The notes under the pieces: model-generated
The model's database searches: none
What the model saw: only the letters and a program-made list of their open reading frames with translations
What the model was told of the DNA's origin: nothing
In this document: piece by piece, positions 1 to 10,684 of the stretch
Numbering within the stretch: position 1 is the stretch's first letter
Layout of the letters: every line of letters begins with the position of its first letter
NCBI GenBank assembly: GCA_028583405.1
Contig: CM053252.1
Span: 38,103,240 to 38,167,239 of the forward strand
DNA length: 64,000 nt
Source: Pogonophryne albipinna
Lineage: Eukaryota > Chordata > Actinopteri > Perciformes > Artedidraconidae
Direction: 5' to 3'
Made by a program: the position numbers and the translations under genes

Positions 1-999
1 AAAATGAGGCAAAAAGTGCTCCAAACCAAGGCTGTCTACAAAGCCCAGACAGGAATCGTCATAGCAGAGGAGATTGCAGATGTCTTGACAGATTTTGGCA
101 TTTTTGACAAAATAGTGGCAGTCACAGTTGACAATGCTGCAAATATGGATGTAGCCATACACAGGCTCCAATTTGTGAAGCTGGGCTGCTTTGCTCACAC
201 TTTGAATCTGGCAGCACAGAGTCTCTACTCATTGGCCATCATGTCTCAATGGATAGCAAAGATCCGTGCACTTGTTGTGTGGATTAAGAGGTCATCAATG
301 GCTAAGACCGTGCTCCAGGAGAAGCAGGCTATCCTAAGTAAGAATCACTGAGTTACATTCATTTGATTGTTGTGAATTGTATTTAATTAAATAATGCTTG
401 TTTTTTTCAATACAAAGCACTGTATGCGTTGTTCAGGTATTAACATTTCAAAACTATGTAAAACATACATGTCAAATGATAACTACTCCATGTTAAATTG
501 AAATCCCATATGTTAAAGTATTTGTGATTTTCTTGTTTGTCAGAGCTGCCTCAAAATTCGCTCATACTTGATGTGAGAACTCGCTGGAATTCTCTCCACC
601 TAATGCTGGAGAGATTTCTCGAGCAATACCCAGCAATTCAGGCAGCCAGCTTGGATCAACGGTTGAGAAAGCCTATGGAGAGGGACAGGTAGTCAGACTG
701 ATAGATAAAAAAGATAGCTACTTTATGGATCCAAAAGAAAATGGCATCCAGTAGCTTATAGTTATATGACTCATACAAAACACTAATACTTCATTATCAG
801 GGAAGTGATTGTCTAGCCACCAGAACTAGTGCAGAGAGCTGTCACTATAAGCATGTGGGAATGCAAATGTAGATGACTTAAAAAGTAGCTAGCAATGTAA
901 ACTATACTGATTAGTGTGGATAAGTGATGGATTTAAAGAGGAGCAGTTCCCTTGTCAAACAGCATTGTTTTTGTTTAAAATGTAATATTTTTTAACTTA

Positions 1000-1292
1000 T
1001 GGCCTGGCTCTTAGCCATAACAAAAAGCGTGGGAAGGACCAGCACGTATATGAAAAAGGTATTTATTGCGCCAAAAGTAACCAAAGGGCAAAGCAAAACA
1101 AATAATAATAATCGTCGTGGCTGCTCTCCGAGGTCCGGTCCTCGGCGGGGAGAGAGAGAGCGTGTGGATCTCAGTCAAGGCTCTTTTAACCCTCCAGTCA
1201 CAGCCGCCAGGTGTCCGCAATCCCCACTGATCAGCCACAGGAGAGAACCTTAAAGACACACACACACACACACACAGGCAGGGGTCGTCACA
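1000..1292 (-). repeat. 3' LTR of the Gmr1-like element
   Basis: This 293-bp repeat matches 4673-4965 with no difference that I could find, including the length of an internal CA tract near 1256-1276. On the minus strand it runs TG...CA. The short ORFs predicted inside it are by-products of the LTR and are not genes. Confidence 0.9.
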
Positions 1293-1303
1293 CCCCCCCC
1301 CTT
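1293..1303 (-). other. Polypurine tract
   Basis: On the minus strand AA followed by nine G lies directly before the TGTGACGACC start of the 3' LTR. This is the expected place and composition for plus-strand priming. Confidence 0.7.
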
Positions 1304-1585
1304 AAAATCGGTGTCCCCAGGACCACCGATATAACAAGCCAACCCCATCCCAGATAAAGAGTCATCAAACCAAAAAAAAAAAAAAAAAAAATATATATAT
1401 ATCCCTATCTTCACGAACCCTAATGGTAACATACCACCTATTACCGCAACTCCACCTTCAGCAACCAGCCACATCCTTAGCAACACAGATATCTGAGAAG
1501 CACACTTTAAAAAGATGGGCAGAGCGAGAACGATTTAGCCAACAGTAACACAGGTAATAAATAAACATCAAGGTCCAGCTAACAC

Positions 1586-3994
1586 CTACTTAGTGCCATG
1601 GAGCATGCGATAAAAATGTTGCTTAATTGGCCGAGCGTCTCCAACATCAATATCATGCTCAGCCCAGTCAGTTTGCGAAGGAGTATCTCCAAACAAACAC
1701 AGATACTTGTGTACCAATACTGAGAGTTCCTCACGTCGCGATTCCGGCAAATGAGAAAACAACCCATCTAAATTACCCAGGGATTCAGAATTTCTCAAAC
1801 GACCACAGAGCAAACTATCATCAGGTTCAGGCACCCTATCTCCCTCATGCATCAACCCAAGTGACGTCACAGCCACAGCTGGATGCACCCTGTCCTTCGT
1901 CCTCTCTGTGTCTGTATTAACCTCACGCCGGTGGTAAGGTTTCAGAAGATTTATATGACAGAGGCGTTTGGTCTTCCTCCGTTCTGGTGTTGCCACAACA
2001 TAATTTAGGTCAGACCTTCTTTCAATGACAGTGTACGGACCTGAATACTTAGTCTGAAATGGGGACCCAACAATAGGCATAAGGGATAGAACCTGGTCAC
2101 CTGGATTAAACTCCCGTCGTACCGAACCACGGTCATACAACTTCTTCATTTTACGCTGAGAAACTGACAGCTTTTCCTGTGCCATACTCAAGGCTACCAC
2201 CAACCGATGTCTGAATCCATTCACGTAATCAACTAAACTCTGTGGTGGCTCAGTGTCCACACACCCCTCTTTCAGCACTGCTAAGGGACCCCGTACAGCA
2301 TGTCCGAAAACCAACTCATTAGGGCTAAACCCCGTACCTTCATGTACCGCCTCCCTTGCAGCCAACATTAACCATGGAAGACCCTCCTCCCAGTCTCCAT
2401 CTAGTTCCGTACAGTATGCACGTAACAAGGATTTCAATGTCTGGTGAAACCTTTCCAAGGCACCTTGGCTTTGGGCGTGGTACGCTGTTGATTGGTTCTT
2501 TTTAATTTTCAAAAGCTTCAACACCTGACCAAACATGTGAGACGAAAAATTGGAGCCTTGATCACTCTGGATGACCTTAGGAATACCAAATATCGAAATA
2601 AACTGCGACAAAGCCTTAACCACCGCTTTAGTGGTAATCGACCTCAAAGGATAAGCAGCTGGATACCTAGTGGTTTGACACATCACTGTCAGCAGATATT
2701 TGCAACCAGACCTTGAACACGGTAATGGTCCCACACAATCCACAATGAGGTGTGTAAACGGCTCACTTACCACTTGTATCGGCTGTAGTGGTGCTGGTTT
2801 AACCTGCTGGTTTGGTTTCCCTGTTAACTGACACACGTGGCATGTTCTAATGTACTGCGACACATCTCTTTTCAGACGTGGCCAAAAGTAGTGTTTCTGG
2901 ATGTTCAAGTATGTTTTCCGAACACCAAAGTGTCCACACTCATCATGTGCAACTTTCAGGACAAGAGGACGAAACTTAGTTGGCACCACCAGCTGGAAAA
3001 AAAATTTCACCACACCACCATCAGCCACAGGAACCCATTTTCTAAACAACAAGCCATTATGCAACAAGTATCCACTTGAAGCATTTTCCAGCTCTGCAAC
3101 CGGCACAACACGGTCGAAAATTTCCTTCAACGAAGAATCCTGACGTTGTTCGTCTAAAACCTCATTGTGTGCAAGTAATACCGAAAACTCAGACAAAGAT
3201 GGAACCTCCACCGCCTCACCAGACTTTCCATCTGGTGACCAGTCATGATCTGTTTTGGCCATAGCACGAGTGATCACACAAGAGGACGTAACGTCTAACC
3301 CCACTGCAGAGCTCTCCTCAGACCCCGCCTCAACCAGACCGCCTGTGACTGAAACCGCTGGGGAAACATCAGTCCAGACTCTGCTACCTGCCAAACCGTT
3401 GCCCAGAATGAAATGTATCCCCTCGATTGGCAAAGCTGGACGTACACCAATAGCTACTTCACCCTTAACAAGATCACAGTCGATATACATCTTGTGAACA
3501 GGAATAGGGAGAACCTTTAATCCCATCCCCCGACTCAGAACCGTGTCACCAGTATCACTTTCCTCAGACAAAGGCAACACAGAATCCACAATAAAGGAGT
3601 CAAAAGCCCCTGTGTCCCGCAAGATTTTAACTGGAACTCTGACATCGCTACCTACCAATGACACAGAGCCGTCTCTTATAAAAGGGGCATACGATGCCAA
3701 AACATCTGATCCACATAAGTGGGCTGTAAGCACATCGGCAACACAGCAGTTTTTCACCGGAGCGGCCAATGCAATCGGTTTAACAAAAAACCCTCCTCCC
3801 TTGGATTTTGCTCTGAGCACAGGACACTCTCCCTTCCAATGGCCCTTTTCCCGACAGTAGTTGCAAGTATCGTTTCTTTTATCACCGACAATACACACAG
3901 AGAAATGCTCAGCAATCAAGAGCAGCTGCTCTCTCGAAAAAGTGCCAAGCGACTCCTGAGAAGGAGCTTTAATAAATGCCTCTACCTCAGCCAT
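1586..3994 (-). CDS. Gag-protease-integrase polyprotein of the Gmr1-like element
   Basis: The 802-residue ORF has no internal stop. A short Gag remnant carries a CCHC knuckle (C44, C47, H52, C57). Aspartic protease has its DTGA at about 127-130. The integrase zinc site is H350, H355, C385, C388. The catalytic triad is D419, D478 and E513, with 34 residues between the last two, and a GPY-type module follows near 652-654. The last ~25 residues are the entry to RT, then the frame ends. The Gag stretch between residues ~30 and 44 joins the N-terminal helix region almost directly to the knuckle, implying an in-frame internal deletion. PR and IN look intact. RT and RNase H would have to be supplied in trans. 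Confidence 0.88.
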   Translation of the reverse strand: MAEVEAFIKAPSQESLGTFSREQLLLIAEHFSVCIVGDKRNDTCNYCREKGHWKGECPVLRAKSKGGGFFVKPIALAAPVKNCCVADVLTAHLCGSDVLASYAPFIRDGSVSLVGSDVRVPVKILRDTGAFDSFIVDSVLPLSEESDTGDTVLSRGMGLKVLPIPVHKMYIDCDLVKGEVAIGVRPALPIEGIHFILGNGLAGSRVWTDVSPAVSVTGGLVEAGSEESSAVGLDVTSSCVITRAMAKTDHDWSPDGKSGEAVEVPSLSEFSVLLAHNEVLDEQRQDSSLKEIFDRVVPVAELENASSGYLLHNGLLFRKWVPVADGGVVKFFFQLVVPTKFRPLVLKVAHDECGHFGVRKTYLNIQKHYFWPRLKRDVSQYIRTCHVCQLTGKPNQQVKPAPLQPIQVVSEPFTHLIVDCVGPLPCSRSGCKYLLTVMCQTTRYPAAYPLRSITTKAVVKALSQFISIFGIPKVIQSDQGSNFSSHMFGQVLKLLKIKKNQSTAYHAQSQGALERFHQTLKSLLRAYCTELDGDWEEGLPWLMLAAREAVHEGTGFSPNELVFGHAVRGPLAVLKEGCVDTEPPQSLVDYVNGFRHRLVVALSMAQEKLSVSQRKMKKLYDRGSVRREFNPGDQVLSLMPIVGSPFQTKYSGPYTVIERRSDLNYVVATPERRKTKRLCHINLLKPYHRREVNTDTERTKDRVHPAVAVTSLGLMHEGDRVPEPDDSLLCGRLRNSESLGNLDGLFSHLPESRREELSVLVHKYLCLFGDTPSQTDWAEHDIDVGDARPIKQHFYRMLHGTK

Positions 3995-4652
3995 ACTCAG
4001 CTACAACGACCCCTCACCGGACCTTGACGCAGAAATAAGGAAAAACAAACAAAAACAAACCGGACAAACACCACAGCGTTTATTATGCGTCCAACGTGGA
4101 CCAACACTAACTTTTTGATTGGAGTTTCCCCACTAACTATCACCCTCCCACTGACTAATCTCCTCCCTAGTCTTCATGCAGTTACTCGTGGTGGGTATTT
4201 ATGCACTGGAGACCGCTGGCCCAGCAAAGCGACTAGCAAGCTAGCAACACTACTGAGACCACGGCCATGCTCCCAAGCCGAAGCTTCAACCACTTTCTCC
4301 GCAACACTACACACCCCGCTCAACAATCCCAAGGGAACCGCCGCTTAACCTGCCAGGGAAAACTCTGCACCGCTCCGCACTGTTCCACCTGCAACGCACC
4401 AACAAACAACCAGCTGACCACGCCCAAGAACAACTAGCAACCACTCTCCCGAAACATAATTTCAAACTAATCAAAGCCTCCCAAAGTAATCAAATCAGTC
4501 CCCAAACAACGATCTAATATTTCCTTCCCACAACGAGCCGAAACAAAGAAACTGGCCGCACTGCAAACGCGCCTCCAACAAACTGTATACACGCGCACCA
4601 ACTCCTAACACAAATCTTACCTATCCGTCGCTGTATCATAGATAGAAGAAGT
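3995..4652 (-). other. Leader of the Gmr1-like element
   Basis: This stretch lies between the primer-binding site and the polyprotein start. I see no gene in it. The start at 3994 is the first ATG of the long frame and begins MAEVEAF, which resembles the start of a Gag N-terminal domain. Confidence 0.5.
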
Positions 4653-4665
4653 GGACGAGCCCCCA
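4653..4665 (-). other. Primer-binding site, tRNA-Pro type
   Basis: The minus strand reads TGGGGGCTCGTCC, seven bases inside the 5' LTR. This equals the first 13 bases of the well-known proline-tRNA primer site of gammaretroviruses. The match stops after 13 bases. Confidence 0.65.
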
Positions 4666-4672
4666 TCTGTCA

Positions 4673-4965
4673 TGGCCTGGCTCTTAGCCATAACAAAAAG
4701 CGTGGGAAGGACCAGCACGTATATGAAAAAGGTATTTATTGCGCCAAAAGTAACCAAAGGGCAAAGCAAAACAAATAATAATAATCGTCGTGGCTGCTCT
4801 CCGAGGTCCGGTCCTCGGCGGGGAGAGAGAGAGCGTGTGGATCTCAGTCAAGGCTCTTTTAACCCTCCAGTCACAGCCGCCAGGTGTCCGCAATCCCCAC
4901 TGATCAGCCACAGGAGAGAACCTTAAAGACACACACACACACACACACAGGCAGGGGTCGTCACA
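4673..4965 (-). repeat. 5' LTR of the Gmr1-like element
   Basis: This copy equals 1000-1292 base for base as far as I can see. The right flank tagtt does not repeat the left flank. Confidence 0.9.
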
Positions 4966-6377
4966 TAGTTAATAATACAAATATTCTTTATCACTCAGAC
5001 TTGCCCGGTTCACTGACGAAGACCTCAGGCGGGCAGAGGACTTCATCAGACTGATGAGGGTTATGTACACGTCCACCCTCTGCGTTTCTTCGGAAAAGAA
5101 CCCGACATCTGGACAGATTCTGCCCATTCTCAAAAAGCTTGAGATGCATTTTACTGTTACTGATGGGGACGCAGTATTTGTGTCCAACCTTAAAAAGTAA
5201 GTTTGGGGAAATCTGTCAAAGCGTTACCAGGTAAAATAACTGAGGCTATAAAGAAGTTAATGAAGAATACATTACATAATTATATTCATGACTTAATCCT
5301 ACATTTTCAATAATTGTGTTCAGAGTGATGAAATCAGGAGTTTTCTGGAAGAGGCTACTGCTTTGGACCCACGCTTCAAACAAAAGATGGACGATAATGC
5401 TGCTATCTGGGACCGGATCAAGGGGAAGTTCCTGGTCAAAAATCTGACCGACTCTGAGAAGGTGAAATGTTATTCATGAACAAATAATGTCTCCTCAATC
5501 ATTAAAATCTTTGATCATAATGCCAATTGTTATCTGTAGTCAACAGATCTAGACTGTGGAGGAGATGGTGACGAGAACATGGAAGGAATGGAGAGTGAGG
5601 CAGAGGAGAATGTAAGTGTATGTTTGCAAAAAATATATATATGCGAGGTTTCTTAATCATGATCTATGCTTTGAATGGAAGTTTCCTTTTGTGTGATATG
5701 CTGTTCTTTATTCATTTAGCAAATGCATCCCTGCAAAACCCCCAAAATGACCCCATTGGAGGAGCTGTTTGCTGATGAGGATGCCCAAAAGGTGACACCA
5801 CAGCAGAATTCCATATCCATCCAGGACCAGGTAGAGAAGGAGCTGCACATGTACAAGGCTATGCCACGCATAGTTACTTCTGATGACGCTGCGGCCTGGT
5901 GGTGGAACATGAAAACAACCTATCCTTGCCTGTCAGACATGGCCTTCTCATATTTATGTGTCCAGGCTTCCTCTACACCCAGTGAACGTGTTTTCTCGAC
6001 TGCTGGTGACACAATCTGTGCTGAACGCTCACGCATACTGCCTGAGAAGGCAGATATGCTTGTTTTTCTCAACAAGAACTGTTTTTAAATGGGGGGGGGG
6101 GTTTCCTTTAAAAGTTGGACTGTTGCTGTGTTGTAGCTTCAGTGGTTCTCAGGTTACAGTTACATAGCAGTGAATATAAACAGACTGATTCATGTGAATA
6201 TTACTGTAAACTAACCTGTGTAAAAGTTTTTCAAATAAATGTTGTTTTTTTGGTGGAAGAAGCATGTAAAAAAATGTGTACCTTGCCCCTCAAAGAATCG
6301 GAATTGAGAACCGTTAAGAATCGAAAACTAGAATCGGAATCGTGGAAATTCAAACGATACCCAACCCTACTCATAAC

Positions 6378-6831
6378 ACCCTTATTACTTATCGTAGCTG
6401 CACATCCAACCCATCGATCTGATCATGAGATGACACAAAATTGATGGGTACATACATCATCACTCCATGATAAGAACTCGCAAAGCTATTAACAAGAACA
6501 GACATCAAAACATGTGGCGCTCGGTAGCTAAAAACGGCAACATGGCTCACCTTGGTTGTTGTCTGGTCAAAAGTGGTCTTCAATGGCATTAAAACGATAA
6601 AAACGCTGCTGAAGTTAATCCATAGGTTAATCCAATGTGTCTGTGTCCCTTTGAAATGATTTCTGATAATCCATAAGCAATAAACCTGCTTTTCCGTTTC
6701 CAGATGTCAGAGCGAGAGATAGGTTCACTCTGATGCAAACCTGCATGCGCAAAGCCCCCACCTTTTTTTTGTTACCGTGTGTGTATGGGGAAATTCCCCT
6801 TCGATTCTATTGGCTCTAACGGTCAGAAATG
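6378..6831. other. Unassigned spacer
   Basis: I see no coding region, terminal repeat or tandem array here. It separates the hAT right end from the next MITE. Confidence 0.4.
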
Positions 6832-7407
6832 CCCCTTTCACACCAACGCGTTTTCAGCTCCGGCTCGGAGCTGGGGCCTGGAAAGTACCGTTTTTTTCCT
6901 GTTCACACCGCAGAGGCGCCGCCTCTTAGCTCCGGAATCCGGTTCACTTCCAGCTCCAAAAAATTGTCGATCAAGAGGCAAGAGCTTCGGAGCTAAGAGC
7001 TTACGTCGCTTACGTCTCTCTTACGTCGAGGCGGGGGCAGGGGCAGATTCGTCGTTGAAGTCGATGCTGAAGACCACAAAGAAGTCTTGCATTTCGCATG
7101 TGATGTTTGTAAAGTTCCAAGTAAAGTCGTCCCTTGTAAAGTCGTCCGATGCCTTCCATTTCGTTTCGTAAGAGGATAACCAAAGCGAACATCGCTTCAA
7201 TATAATCGGCCATTGTTGTTGTTGTCGATGTGAGGGATATCCGTGCGGTTTGGATTTTATGAAGCAGGCACGTAAACGGTGACATCATGATGCAGCAGCG
7301 GCAGCTCTGGGCGGTGTGAACAGAGCGGGAGCAGAAAAGGGAAACCGGAGCTGAACCAGAAAAGCTCCCGCTCGGAGCTAGAAAGGGAAAAGCGCTGGTG
7401 TGAAAGC
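6832..7407. mobile_element. CTTTCACACC-type MITE (Harbinger-like ends)
   Basis: Imperfect inverted ends begin CTTTCACACCAACGCG on the left and CTTTCACACCAGCGC on the right, and both continue into GCTCCG. A second, left-truncated copy of its right half lies at 10685-10921. No transposase is present. Assignment to Harbinger-like MITEs rests on the end sequence only. Confidence 0.6.
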
Positions 7408-7879
7408 CGCAACAGAGATATCAATCACCAAAATCGACCAATGGGTTCCAGAGAAACAGTAAAACCCCCATTTCCACCCACATCACCTCAGAGGTGGAGT
7501 TTTTTTTGCTAAACCTCTCTAAAAAGGTCAAATGTCACTTGTTTTGCATCAATCTTGATACAGGGTACTTATTATATGTTGTACTTTGGATTCCTAAAGT
7601 CTACCTTACCATCATCCAAGGGTAGTTTTCACTATAAGTAAAAAATAATTTTTGGACGGACACTATAATTTACAGTTTTTTACTATGTTCAATCTCAATT
7701 CTCTTTAAAATAAAAAACATCTATATTGATTCTGACTTTTCTACATCCAACTCACAGGTTTATCATTACTTTGAGAAAAAAGATTATTAATTTAACCTTT
7801 TTAGAAGAGAAGATATGGTCATTTATTCTGGGAATGTCATTTTCGAGCCTGAGACCTGAAAAACAGGCTCAGGGCTTAA
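7408..7879. other. AT-rich spacer with short hairpin
   Basis: No gene is seen. Near 7846-7876 a short imperfect palindrome (gagcctgag ... caggctcag) borders the next pseudogene and may be the end of another small element. Confidence 0.35.
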
Positions 7880-9219
7880 CAGGTTAACCACATATTCAAC
7901 AGTTTTCTCATCACACCAAGACAACAGCGGTGCATGTAATCTATTGGGAATGAAGAAACCATATTTACTGTCCCTGTTAAAGGACTGAGTGTCTGTTTCA
8001 AGTGATGTTCTTCATCAATCATATCACAATAACTCGAGTCTGTCTGACATTTGTTTCAGGATAAGTCATTTTCTTCCTCCACACACCATGTTGATCACAC
8101 TTGTCGCATCCTGAATAGCCATTATGTGACTTGATATTCTTAACGTATACGGGCTCTGGCTGGAGCATCATACACAAATGAGGAAACCAGTACTTTCAAT
8201 CGGTTACCATTATGAACAACGCCATTAGCCAGTACATTTTTGAGGTTGCTAATACAATGCTGCAGATACTCAACAACACACTTGGGCTTGCTTAAACCAC
8301 AAAAGATACCGACAATAAATGGGGACTTAGTATAATCACATTTCAGAATTGCAAGTATAGTCCAGAATTGAAGTCTTGAACTCTTAAAGAGAGGGAGACC
8401 ATCTATGTTGAACTGTAAAGTAAGAGTTCTGAGGCTCACTGGTAAACTCAAACATTTCAATTGTGAAAGTATCACAATTTGATTATGTATGTGCAATAGG
8501 GAAAGTTCTGTACCTGTATGTTTCTTGTTTGTTTCTTTGCCATGTGATATGTAATCTCTGTTCTGTATCTATGACTGATTGACCTGAATGTTTTATGTGT
8601 ATTATCTCGATGCCCAAGACAAATTTCTCCTAAGGGAGACAATAAAGCTCTATCTTATCTTATCTTATCCCTCGCACCAATCCATAATGGTAGTACTCGC
8701 CACCTTGCGTTTGAGTGGTTGCAACATCATGTTGTGTTCTAAGCAGAGTTCTTCCATCATTAGGGAGCCTATAGGGTGAGAAAGCTTTAAGATGGACAGC
8801 AGAGCAGACAAAGCAACCAGACTGATTGAGTAGGATGTTGCCCAATATCTTAGGCTCCTCATAAGCAGATCCTGACTAGGCTGATGCTCGTCATGGCTGT
8901 CAGAGTCAGAATCTGATTCAACATTCCCAGCCACATTACCATTTGTATGATCATTTACCATTTGTACATGGTCTGACTCAACTTCATCATCCCCAGCTAC
9001 ACTACCATCAGTATGATCATTTTCCATGTGTACATGGGAAGCTGGTGGTGTATCTAGTTGGGAAACGTGTGAGATTCTGAAGGGTGGTTCCCTATTCACA
9101 CAGGGGTCTAAATTAGACTTGTTATTATAAAGAGTTTCCTCGTATTCCTTAAGGATATCTTTCTCCATGTCCCTTACAGTTCTGATGACTCTACGTCTTT
9201 TAGACCAATAAGAAGCCAT
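7880..9219 (-). pseudogene. Transposase-like gene of unassigned family, broken
   Basis: Read on the minus strand, the pieces form one protein-like series. A start MASYWSKRRR at 9219 is followed by an acidic, serine-rich stretch, then LRYWATSYSISLVALSALL. After a one-base shift near 8777 comes LPNDGRTLLRT and GGEYYHYGL, then an inserted TATCT-tailed repeat, then FNIDGLPLFKSS and IVGIFCGLSKP (8140-8496). The series ends with GYSGCDKC and, in another frame, SFPIDYMHRCCLGVM near 7900-7950. I recognise this string of motifs from uncharacterised transposon-associated proteins of fish and invertebrates, but cannot name the superfamily. At least two frameshifts make the copy non-functional. Confidence 0.6.
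8586..8669 (+). repeat. 3' tail of a LINE/SINE-type retroposon
   Basis: The stretch ends gggagacaataaagctc followed by repeated TATCT units, as at other places in the window (27550-27585, 46920-46960, and reversed at 37097-37135). It interrupts the minus-strand transposase-like pseudogene. The 5' boundary is unclear, perhaps near 8505. Confidence 0.55.
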
Positions 9220-10684
9220 CTTAGGTAAAGAGAAGTGGTGCTGCTATAATTACATTACTTGGCCTTGTGTATTGCAGTGAATCCCCTCGACTCGTCTTGT
9301 AGTATAACCCTGAAAATGGAGGAAAACAAAGCAGATTAAAAAAAAAGTATGCATAAACTAACAGTAAAAATATATATCAGCCTCCCGGTGCAATGCAAAT
9401 ATAACTGTACTGACGAAATTCCGTAGTATGACATGTTTTATTCCATGGGTCTTCAACAGGGAGTCCAGGACCCCTAGGACATACATTTTACCCAAATATG
9501 CTATATGATGCTTTAGCTTGACTGTATCAGACCAACTTTGATGTAATTTCTGTAGGATGGTAGAGATTAATTTCAGATTTCGTTAGTTAGCAGTACGAGT
9601 GGTATGCTACTGCATATGAGCTATTGGAATAGCTATGAGGCCATTTTAACTGGGGTAACTCATTAAGTCTATAACGTTTTACAACATTCAAACCAAGATA
9701 CAAAGCACACGTATTTCTGTTATAACAACAAATGATTTTAATGAAATAGCAGAATAACAGTAGAATCCGTGTATGGTTAGTTATTTGGTTATTCCGTTTT
9801 AAAACCGAAAAAAAAAAATGCACAATTTCACCCGAATATCCTAAATAATGCTTTAGCTTGACTGTATAGGAGCAAATTTGATGTAATTTCTGTAGGATGG
9901 TAGAGATTAATGTCAGATTTCATTAGCTAGCGTATCTGCTGCGTTAGCTAGGTGCTAGTCCGGGCAAGAAAATATCAACTGCGTCATGCGATGAACAACG
10001 TTAAATTTGTTTATAATATATATTATATATGTTATTATAAGTAATTAGTTCCCTCTTTTGCGCTCTGGGTAGCCTCCTTTTATATTAAAAAAACATATGG
10101 TTGTAACTGATGTAAAAATATAGAGTAGGTATGCGCAATGGTCATGTTACATTTCTTACCGATTTGTGATTCCTGTCACTCCAGGGTCCGTTCAGGCGGG
10201 GGAAAATAAATGGCAGCTTGGCAGTAACTGAAGCCTGCCTTCCTCCACACCCTGAGCTGTAAGCTCTTTCACTATAGACCTTCAAGATTTAGTGCAACGT
10301 GCAACAGTCACGTTTTGACGTTAGCCACCGGTTTGGAGAAGGGTCCATCAGGCTCGCAGGAGGATGAGATCGAGTTGGTCTCGCCCGAGAGCTGCGCAAG
10401 GGGGAGGGCAGCAGTTGGAGAGCTGCGCAAGGGGGAGGGGAGCAGTTGGTCTCGCCCGAGAGGGGAGCGCCACACGTTAAAACAATGTAAATTCATTGTA
10501 GGGAATTTCAACGTTGAAAAACCGGCATCTATATTAAATTGATTCAACAAAAACATTTCAAACGTTGAAATGGTATCTGTAATAACACATCGAATCAACA
10601 TTGATTTTTCCACCTCAACCAAAAATAACCAATTGAACCAAAATCCAATGTTGAATTAATGTCTTTTGCTATCTGGGTATTTAA
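9220..10684. other. Non-coding DNA with a direct repeat
   Basis: A roughly 105-bp unit at 9488-9591 recurs at 9825-9931 with scattered changes; both hold the phrase gctttagcttgactgtat. At 10385-10465 a short motif (gagctgcgcaaggggga) is duplicated. The stretch 10480-10675 contains several GTTGAA and TTCAAC palindromes. No gene was recognised. Confidence 0.5.

Larger units (their letters stand above)
1000..4965 (-). mobile_element. Gmr1-like Ty3/gypsy LTR retrotransposon, internally deleted
   Basis: A 3,966-bp element reads on the minus strand: 5' LTR 4673-4965, primer-binding site, leader, one long ORF, a purine tract, and 3' LTR 1000-1292. The ORF order is short Gag with zinc knuckle, protease, integrase, then only the first residues of reverse transcriptase. 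Integrase upstream of RT is the hallmark of Gmr1-like elements, a deuterostome Ty3/gypsy group first named from Atlantic cod. Nearly all of RT and RNase H and much of Gag are missing, so the copy is not autonomous. No clean 5-bp target duplication is seen (actta on the left, tagtt on the right). No envelope gene is present. Confidence 0.85.
4..6088 (+). pseudogene. hAT (ZBED-like) transposase gene, spliced, inactivated
   Basis: Six coding blocks join in one frame through GT-AG junctions: 4-337 (open to the left), 544-688, 4999-5230, 5324-5461, 5540-5611 and 5720-6088. The first block has the hAT core motifs VTVDNAANMD and CFAHTLNLAAQ, the second TRWNS. The last carries the hAT C-terminal dimerisation region (TPSERVFSTAGD), ending at a stop. 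Block 3 contains an in-frame TAA at 5198-5200, just before WGNLSKRYQ, so this copy looks dead. The N-terminal BED zinc finger would lie left of the window. A gypsy-type element occupies the intron 689-4998, and the frame still matches on both sides. The family is certain from motifs. Exon limits are my reading of splice consensus, and a domesticated ZBED-like gene is a less likely alternative. Confidence 0.8.
1..6369 (+). mobile_element. hAT transposon, right part (left end outside window)
   Basis: The decayed transposase gene listed next is followed by about 280 bp of AT-rich DNA. This ends in degenerate GAATCG-type repeats and a terminal CCCAACCCTA at 6360-6369, the reverse complement of a TAGGGTTGGG-type hAT end. 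The eight bases that follow (ctcataac, 6370-6377) would be the target duplication, but the left end lies before base 1, so this cannot be tested. The element is interrupted by the LTR retrotransposon at 1000-4965. Confidence 0.7.

Noticed and set aside
1255..1280. CA microsatellite as a possible regulatory element
   Set aside because: It is a part of the LTR, present equally in both LTR copies. Nothing indicates a regulatory role.
999..1486. Short ORFs on both strands in the left LTR, repeated at 4651-4944
   Set aside because: They are identical because the LTRs are identical. They have no protein-like content and include the CA tract.
1627..4348. Many + strand ORFs of 60-105 codons
   Set aside because: They are opposite-strand shadows of the Gmr1-like polyprotein and its leader.
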